Shown one piece after another: positions 59,819 to 64,000 of a DNA stretch of 64,000 nucleotides. A model generated the notes under the pieces. The model was not told the origin of the DNA. It did no database searches and saw nothing but the letters and a program-made list of their open reading frames with translations. A program made the translations under genes and the position numbers. Numbering within the stretch: the first letter of the stretch is position 1; the number at the start of each line of letters is the position of its first letter. The stretch lies in NCBI GenBank assembly GCA_002359215.1, contig DEMN01000012.1:769786-833785 (forward strand), written 5' to 3'. The stretch is from Flavobacteriales bacterium UBA2669. GTDB lineage: Bacteria > Bacteroidota > Bacteroidia > Flavobacteriales_E > Vicingaceae.

Positions 59819-62800
59819 TTGAACACGCTTATCAAAAATAACATCAAAAATATTTTATTGTTAAGTACTATTTTTTTACTAGCTACAACTCAGGTGGATG
59901 CTCAGTTTTATAATGGTACCAAAGTTGGCTTTGGTAAAAACCGTGTTCAATATGATTATTTTGAATGGAAATTTTATCGTTATCAGCAATATGAAACTTA
60001 CTTCTATACCGGAGGGAAAGAATTAGCAGAATATACCGCAAAAGTTGCCCGAAAGTATATCCCCGAACAGGAGGAGTTGTTTGAGTTTAACTTAGTGGAT
60101 AAAATTCAATTTATCATTTATAACAAACAATCGCATTTTAAACAAAGTAATGTGGGACTTTCTTTAGAGAATGGCGAGTTGGGCGGAATTACCTCCATAA
60201 TGGGAGAGAAGGTTTTTCTTTATTTTAATGGCAATCATGAAGATTTTGATATTCAAATTAAAGAAGGAATAGCAAGAGTACTTATCAATCAACAAGTTTA
60301 TGGCAGCAACTGGCGACAAGTAATAAAAAATTCTACTTTACTTACCTTACCTGATTGGTACCAATTAGGATTAACTTCTTACATTTCTAAAGGTTGGGAT
60401 TCTGAAATTGAAAATAGTGTTAGAGATGGTGTAATGTCTGGTAAATATAAAAGGTTTAACCGATTGTCTGATAAAGATGCTATTGTTGCCGGTCATTCCC
60501 TTTGGGCTTACATTACCGCTACTTATGGAGAAGCTGTAATTCCCAATATTTTATATATGACAAGGGTTACACAAAGTGTAGATAAAGGATTTTTATATGT
60601 GTTGGGAGTATCTACCAAAAGTCTTACAAAAGAATGGCTGGAGTTTTACAAATCTGAATTTAAAAACCTCGATAAAACCCCTAAAGAGTTTTATGAGAAG
60701 AATGAATTGTTTAAGATAAAGAAAAGGAGAGATTATTCTCAATTTAAAGTTAGTAATGATGGAAATAACTTTGCATACGTAACCAATAAATTAGGGCAGT
60801 ATAAGATTTACATCTATTATAAGGATAATGATAAAAAATACAAAATTTTTAAAAAAGAATTTAAGTTGGATAGGGTAAATGATTATTCTTATCCCGTTTT
60901 AGCATGGCACCCAGCAAGTGAAATATTATCGTTTGTAACAGAGGAAAAAGGTTTTTTAAAAATGTATTATTTCGATATAAATTCCGGAGGGTTGGAAGTG
61001 AAAGCTTTATTTAATTTAGAGAAAGTAACTGCAATGGATTACCATGATAATGGTAGAGAAATGGTTTTTTCAGGTGTTTATAAAGGACAATCGGATTTGT
61101 ATCTTTATAATATAGGAGCTAATTCTCATAAAAAGATTACCAATGATTTATTTGATGATATAGAGCCTCAATTTATTGAGAACTCAACAAAAATTATCTT
61201 TACTTCTAATAGATTAACCGATTCTTTAGGGTATCAACCTGCTAACTTAGAGTTGTTTTATAATAAAAGAGATGTTTGGATTTTAGATTACCTTTCGGAA
61301 GATAAAACCCTTTCCAGGGTTACAGAGTCTATTAGATTTTCAGAAAGTCTACCTTATGGCTATGATTCAGCAGTATACTACTTAGGAGAGCAAAACAGAG
61401 TAAATACACAGTTTAGTGCTGTAAAAGACAGTTTTATTACACATATTGATACCAGTATTCATTACCATCATTTTTATGATGCCAAGCCTGCAAAAACCAT
61501 TTTTAGTAGAGGTATAAAAGAACATTTTATAAATTCTAGAGGTGTTTCTACTACTGTATTAGTGGATAATTTTAAATATCATTTATTATCGAACGACATT
61601 AATGAACCTATTTTAGATAGTATTAGTCAACAACAACAAAAAGACTCGTTACAAAATGAACAATTGCCTACAAACTTGCCCGATAGAAGTAATTCTATTT
61701 TGTTAAAACCGGTAGAGTATTCATCAGAAGTAATCAACATAGATCAGGAAGAAGTTGATATAACAAATTATGTTTTTGATAGTGAAAAAACTACTCCTAT
61801 ACAGAAAAATACCATTGTAATTGGCGAACGGAAATCTGAAATAGATTCTTTGCCTGAAGAATTTAAAATGCCCAACCAACGGAATTACAACTTGTCCTTT
61901 TTTAATGATAATTCAGCTTTAAGGTTAAGTAATAGTTTTGTTAATGGAGAATATCAACTATTTACGGGAGGCGCTTTTAATGGGCCGGGAATAGGAGGTT
62001 TAATAAAATTAGGGACAGTAGATTTATTTGAAGATCATAAGATTTATGGTGGTGTAAGAATTTCATCAGGAACAAGAGAGTATTTTATGACTTACCAAAA
62101 TTTAGTAAGAAGATGGGATAAAGAATACACTTTTGCCAGAACTACTTTTAGTGCTACTAACGGATTAAATGTTTTTGGAGTAGCTACTAACACCTTGCAT
62201 TATTCATTAAAATATCCTTTTAGTGAAGTAGCTAGCATAAGAGGTACTGCAAGTATAAGAAATGATAATATTATTGTAAAATCTACGGATCAGTTTGCTC
62301 TCGAGGCTAATAATTTAAATGAATTTAGAGGAGTTATAAAAATGGCTTATGTTTTTGATAATTCCAGGCATAAAATGCCGAATATCTATTTTGGTACTAA
62401 GTTTAAGTTGTTTGGAGAGTATTATCAAGAAGTTTTTGAAAACAATACAACAGGAGATGGAACAATTGGAAACACACAAGTATTGGGATTAGACTTAAGA
62501 CATTCTTTGCAATTGAGTAGAGAAATTGTTTGGGTAAACAGATTGGCTTCAAGTGCTTCATTCGGAAATGAAAAATTGATTTATTATATGGGAAGTGTGG
62601 ATGAATGGATTCCTTTAGGAGGTCAAAACAGGTTTATCAATCAGGAAGATATAGACTTTACTAAAAACTACCGATATCAAGCATTGGCAGCCAATTTAAG
62701 AGGATTTCCTCAAAATATTCGTAGAGGGTCAAATTTTGCAGTAATTAACAGTGAACTGAGAGTTCCTGTATTTAAATATTTTATTAGAAGACCAATACGT

Positions 62801-63091
62801 TCTAAATTTGTAGAAAACTTTCAGCTAATAGCTTTTGCTGATGCAGGAAGTGCCTGGGATGGTGTGAATCCTTGGGATAAGGAAAACAGAATTAACAAAG
62901 ATGTGATTATTGATGGACCGATAAAAGTTACTGTCTTTAAAAATATAGATCCAATAGTAGCAGGTTATGGTTTTGGAATGAGAACAACTTTATTAGGGTA
63001 TTTTGTAAGAGCAGATTGGGCTTGGGGAGTAGAAAATGGTGTTTCTAACAAAAAACCTATTTTTTATCTTTCACTTAGTTTAGATATTTAA
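59819..63091 (+). CDS. Large outer-membrane protein: peptidase-MA-like, TolB-like propeller, C-terminal barrel
   Basis: This 1090-residue protein starts with a signal peptide (NILLLSTIFLLATTQVDAQ). Residues about 30-290 resemble the peptidase MA-like or M1-type fold, but no HExxH is seen where the catalytic helix would be (EGIARVLINQQVYG instead). Residues about 300-500 form a TolB-like propeller (GREMVFSGVYKGQSDLYLYN, EPQFIENSTKIIFTSNR), residues about 500-690 form a linker with Q/S-rich parts, and the last 400 residues form a beta-barrel of the surface-antigen/Omp85 type ending in FYLSLSLDI with a terminal hydrophobic position. The start is TTG, since the signal peptide begins there and no ATG is available. 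The amidohydrolase gene follows after three bases. Confidence 0.85.
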   Translation: MNTLIKNNIKNILLLSTIFLLATTQVDAQFYNGTKVGFGKNRVQYDYFEWKFYRYQQYETYFYTGGKELAEYTAKVARKYIPEQEELFEFNLVDKIQFIIYNKQSHFKQSNVGLSLENGELGGITSIMGEKVFLYFNGNHEDFDIQIKEGIARVLINQQVYGSNWRQVIKNSTLLTLPDWYQLGLTSYISKGWDSEIENSVRDGVMSGKYKRFNRLSDKDAIVAGHSLWAYITATYGEAVIPNILYMTRVTQSVDKGFLYVLGVSTKSLTKEWLEFYKSEFKNLDKTPKEFYEKNELFKIKKRRDYSQFKVSNDGNNFAYVTNKLGQYKIYIYYKDNDKKYKIFKKEFKLDRVNDYSYPVLAWHPASEILSFVTEEKGFLKMYYFDINSGGLEVKALFNLEKVTAMDYHDNGREMVFSGVYKGQSDLYLYNIGANSHKKITNDLFDDIEPQFIENSTKIIFTSNRLTDSLGYQPANLELFYNKRDVWILDYLSEDKTLSRVTESIRFSESLPYGYDSAVYYLGEQNRVNTQFSAVKDSFITHIDTSIHYHHFYDAKPAKTIFSRGIKEHFINSRGVSTTVLVDNFKYHLLSNDINEPILDSISQQQQKDSLQNEQLPTNLPDRSNSILLKPVEYSSEVINIDQEEVDITNYVFDSEKTTPIQKNTIVIGERKSEIDSLPEEFKMPNQRNYNLSFFNDNSALRLSNSFVNGEYQLFTGGAFNGPGIGGLIKLGTVDLFEDHKIYGGVRISSGTREYFMTYQNLVRRWDKEYTFARTTFSATNGLNVFGVATNTLHYSLKYPFSEVASIRGTASIRNDNIIVKSTDQFALEANNLNEFRGVIKMAYVFDNSRHKMPNIYFGTKFKLFGEYYQEVFENNTTGDGTIGNTQVLGLDLRHSLQLSREIVWVNRLASSASFGNEKLIYYMGSVDEWIPLGGQNRFINQEDIDFTKNYRYQALAANLRGFPQNIRRGSNFAVINSELRVPVFKYFIRRPIRSKFVENFQLIAFADAGSAWDGVNPWDKENRINKDVIIDGPIKVTVFKNIDPIVAGYGFGMRTTLLGYFVRADWAWGVENGVSNKKPIFYLSLSLDI

Positions 63092-63094
63092 AAA

Positions 63095-64000
63095 ATGAAT
63101 GAAATTATTCAGCTAATAAAACAAAAAGCAACCAATTACAAAGCAGAAGTAATTGCTTTAAGAAGGCATTTGCATCAGTACCCGGAACTCTCTTTTAATG
63201 AATACAATACAGCTGAGTTTATTTGCCAAAAATTAACTGAATATAAGGTTGAATTTCAGAAAGGAATTGTGAAAACAGGTGTAGTAGCTTTCATTAAAGG
63301 AAAGAACCCTGATGAAAAAATAATTGCCCTAAGAGGAGATATTGATGCACTTCCCATACAAGAAGAAAATGAAGTAGATTATTGTTCTAAAAATACAGGC
63401 GTAATGCATGCTTGCGGACACGATGTTCATACTGCTTCCTTGTTAGGCGTTATAAAAATACTATCAGAATTAACGGATAAATTTGAAGGAACAATAAAAT
63501 GTATCTTTCAGCCGGGTGAAGAAAAATTACCTGGAGGTGCTTCTTTAATGATAAAAGAAGGTGTACTTAAAAACCCTAGTCCTGTTGCTATTTTTGGACA
63601 ACATGTTTATCCCCAATTAACTGCTGGAAAAGTTGGTTTTCGTAAGGGAATGTACATGGCTTCTACCGATGAATTGTATTTAACCATTATTGGTAAAGGC
63701 GGACATGCAGCTTTGCCTCATTTAAATGTAGATCCGATAATGATTGCAGCTCAAACATTAGTGGCACTTCAGCAAGTAGTAAGCAGAGGAGCAAATCCAA
63801 TTACACCTTCTGTGCTTTCTTTTGGGAAAATACAAGCCAATGGAGCTACTAATGTAATTCCCGACAAAGTTTATATAGAAGGAACTTTTAGAACCATGGA
63901 TGAGGAATGGAGAAAAGCTGCTCATAAAAAAATAATGACCATAGCCGAACAAACAGCAATAGCAATGGGAGGGAAGTGTGAAGTAGAAATTAGAAAAGGC
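63095..64000 (+). CDS. M20-family amidohydrolase, N-terminal 302 residues
   Basis: The frame is open from the ATG at 63095 to the right edge, so the C-terminus is missing. The metal-site motifs of the M20D (carboxypeptidase Ss1/hippurate hydrolase-like) family are seen: RRHLHQYPELSF near 25-36, LRGDIDALPIQEEN near 75-88, MHACGHDVHTASL near 102-114 and FQPGEEKLPGGASLMI near 135-150. The family removes acyl groups from N-acylated amino acids or related amides. The dimerisation domain begins near 185 (LTIIGKGGHAALPH). It is probably co-transcribed with the outer-membrane protein gene three bases upstream. Confidence 0.93.
   Translation, partial: MNEIIQLIKQKATNYKAEVIALRRHLHQYPELSFNEYNTAEFICQKLTEYKVEFQKGIVKTGVVAFIKGKNPDEKIIALRGDIDALPIQEENEVDYCSKNTGVMHACGHDVHTASLLGVIKILSELTDKFEGTIKCIFQPGEEKLPGGASLMIKEGVLKNPSPVAIFGQHVYPQLTAGKVGFRKGMYMASTDELYLTIIGKGGHAALPHLNVDPIMIAAQTLVALQQVVSRGANPITPSVLSFGKIQANGATNVIPDKVYIEGTFRTMDEEWRKAAHKKIMTIAEQTAIAMGGKCEVEIRKG

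Overview
This is AT-rich chromosomal DNA of a member of the Bacteroidetes, probably a marine or aquatic Flavobacteriales-like lineage (the order is an inference). The evidence: a short primary sigma factor without region 1.1; promoters of the type TTTG-(about 19)-TAnnTTTG; secreted proteins with type IX secretion (T9SS) C-terminal sorting domains; the T9SS regulator PorX; a PUR-alpha-like DUF3276 protein; and almost no Shine-Dalgarno sequences. The standard genetic code is in use, with UAA and UAG stops and only rare UGA. No rRNA, tRNA, CRISPR array or insertion sequence is visible. One structural RNA, the small SRP RNA, is present on the minus strand.

Layout. 1-3176 holds the N-terminal part of a giant secreted surface protein with Ig-like repeats. 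3409-8835 holds a TPR-like protein, an inositol-monophosphatase-family enzyme, a charged IF2N-like protein, a rhomboid protease, a TerB/J-domain cochaperone and an unknown protein. 8957-9820 is the housekeeping sigma factor with a strong terminator. 9897-11033 is a secreted esterase gene interrupted by one in-frame UGA. 11126-14645 is a four-gene minus-strand operon for inositol lipids (CDP-alcohol phosphotransferase, DUF4833 protein, Aur1-like PAP2 protein, myo-inositol-phosphate synthase). 14907-23983 holds valS, porX, an HD hydrolase, yaaA-cvfB-hemB and an MBL-fold hydrolase. 24023-30162 is a seven-gene operon: parA, parB, a phage-type KilA-N gene, a DUF5683 gene, a CCA-adding enzyme, a pRiA4b ORF-3-like gene and miaA.

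30296-33958 is the accessory part of the window. It contains a five-gene minus-strand operon in which every adjacent pair of genes overlaps (a DUF1499-like small protein, a zinc ribbon with a glycine zipper, a multi-pass membrane protein, a helical protein of unknown family and a DUF5677-like protein). A frameshifted zinc-ribbon relic and a HELGH metallopeptidase-like gene follow. This operon is the best candidate in the window for an undescribed system; its function cannot be read from the sequence.

33960-64000 returns to typical Bacteroidetes content: a GH3 protein, a lipoprotein, a BNR-repeat T9SS cargo protein, DUF3276, a HisKA_2 histidine kinase, an RND-family transporter divergent from a long-chain acyl-CoA ligase, 5-formyl-THF cyclo-ligase, SRP RNA, two glycosyltransferases, an M23/LysM peptidase, mnmD, a thioredoxin-like protein, a beta-helix lipoprotein, a TPR/PD40 protein resembling PorE without its OmpA domain, rnhB, a phosphohexomutase, DinB, a CDF transporter, a ChaN-like protein, Kdo transferase, an MBL-fold hydrolase, a large TolB-propeller/outer-membrane-barrel protein, and the start of an M20 amidohydrolase.

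Cross-window patterns: TAnnTTTG boxes sit upstream of many genes. Several lie so close to the start codon that the mRNA should be leaderless or nearly so. Seven genes have no usable ATG and appear to start at TTG, four of them in the identical context ATTTTG.
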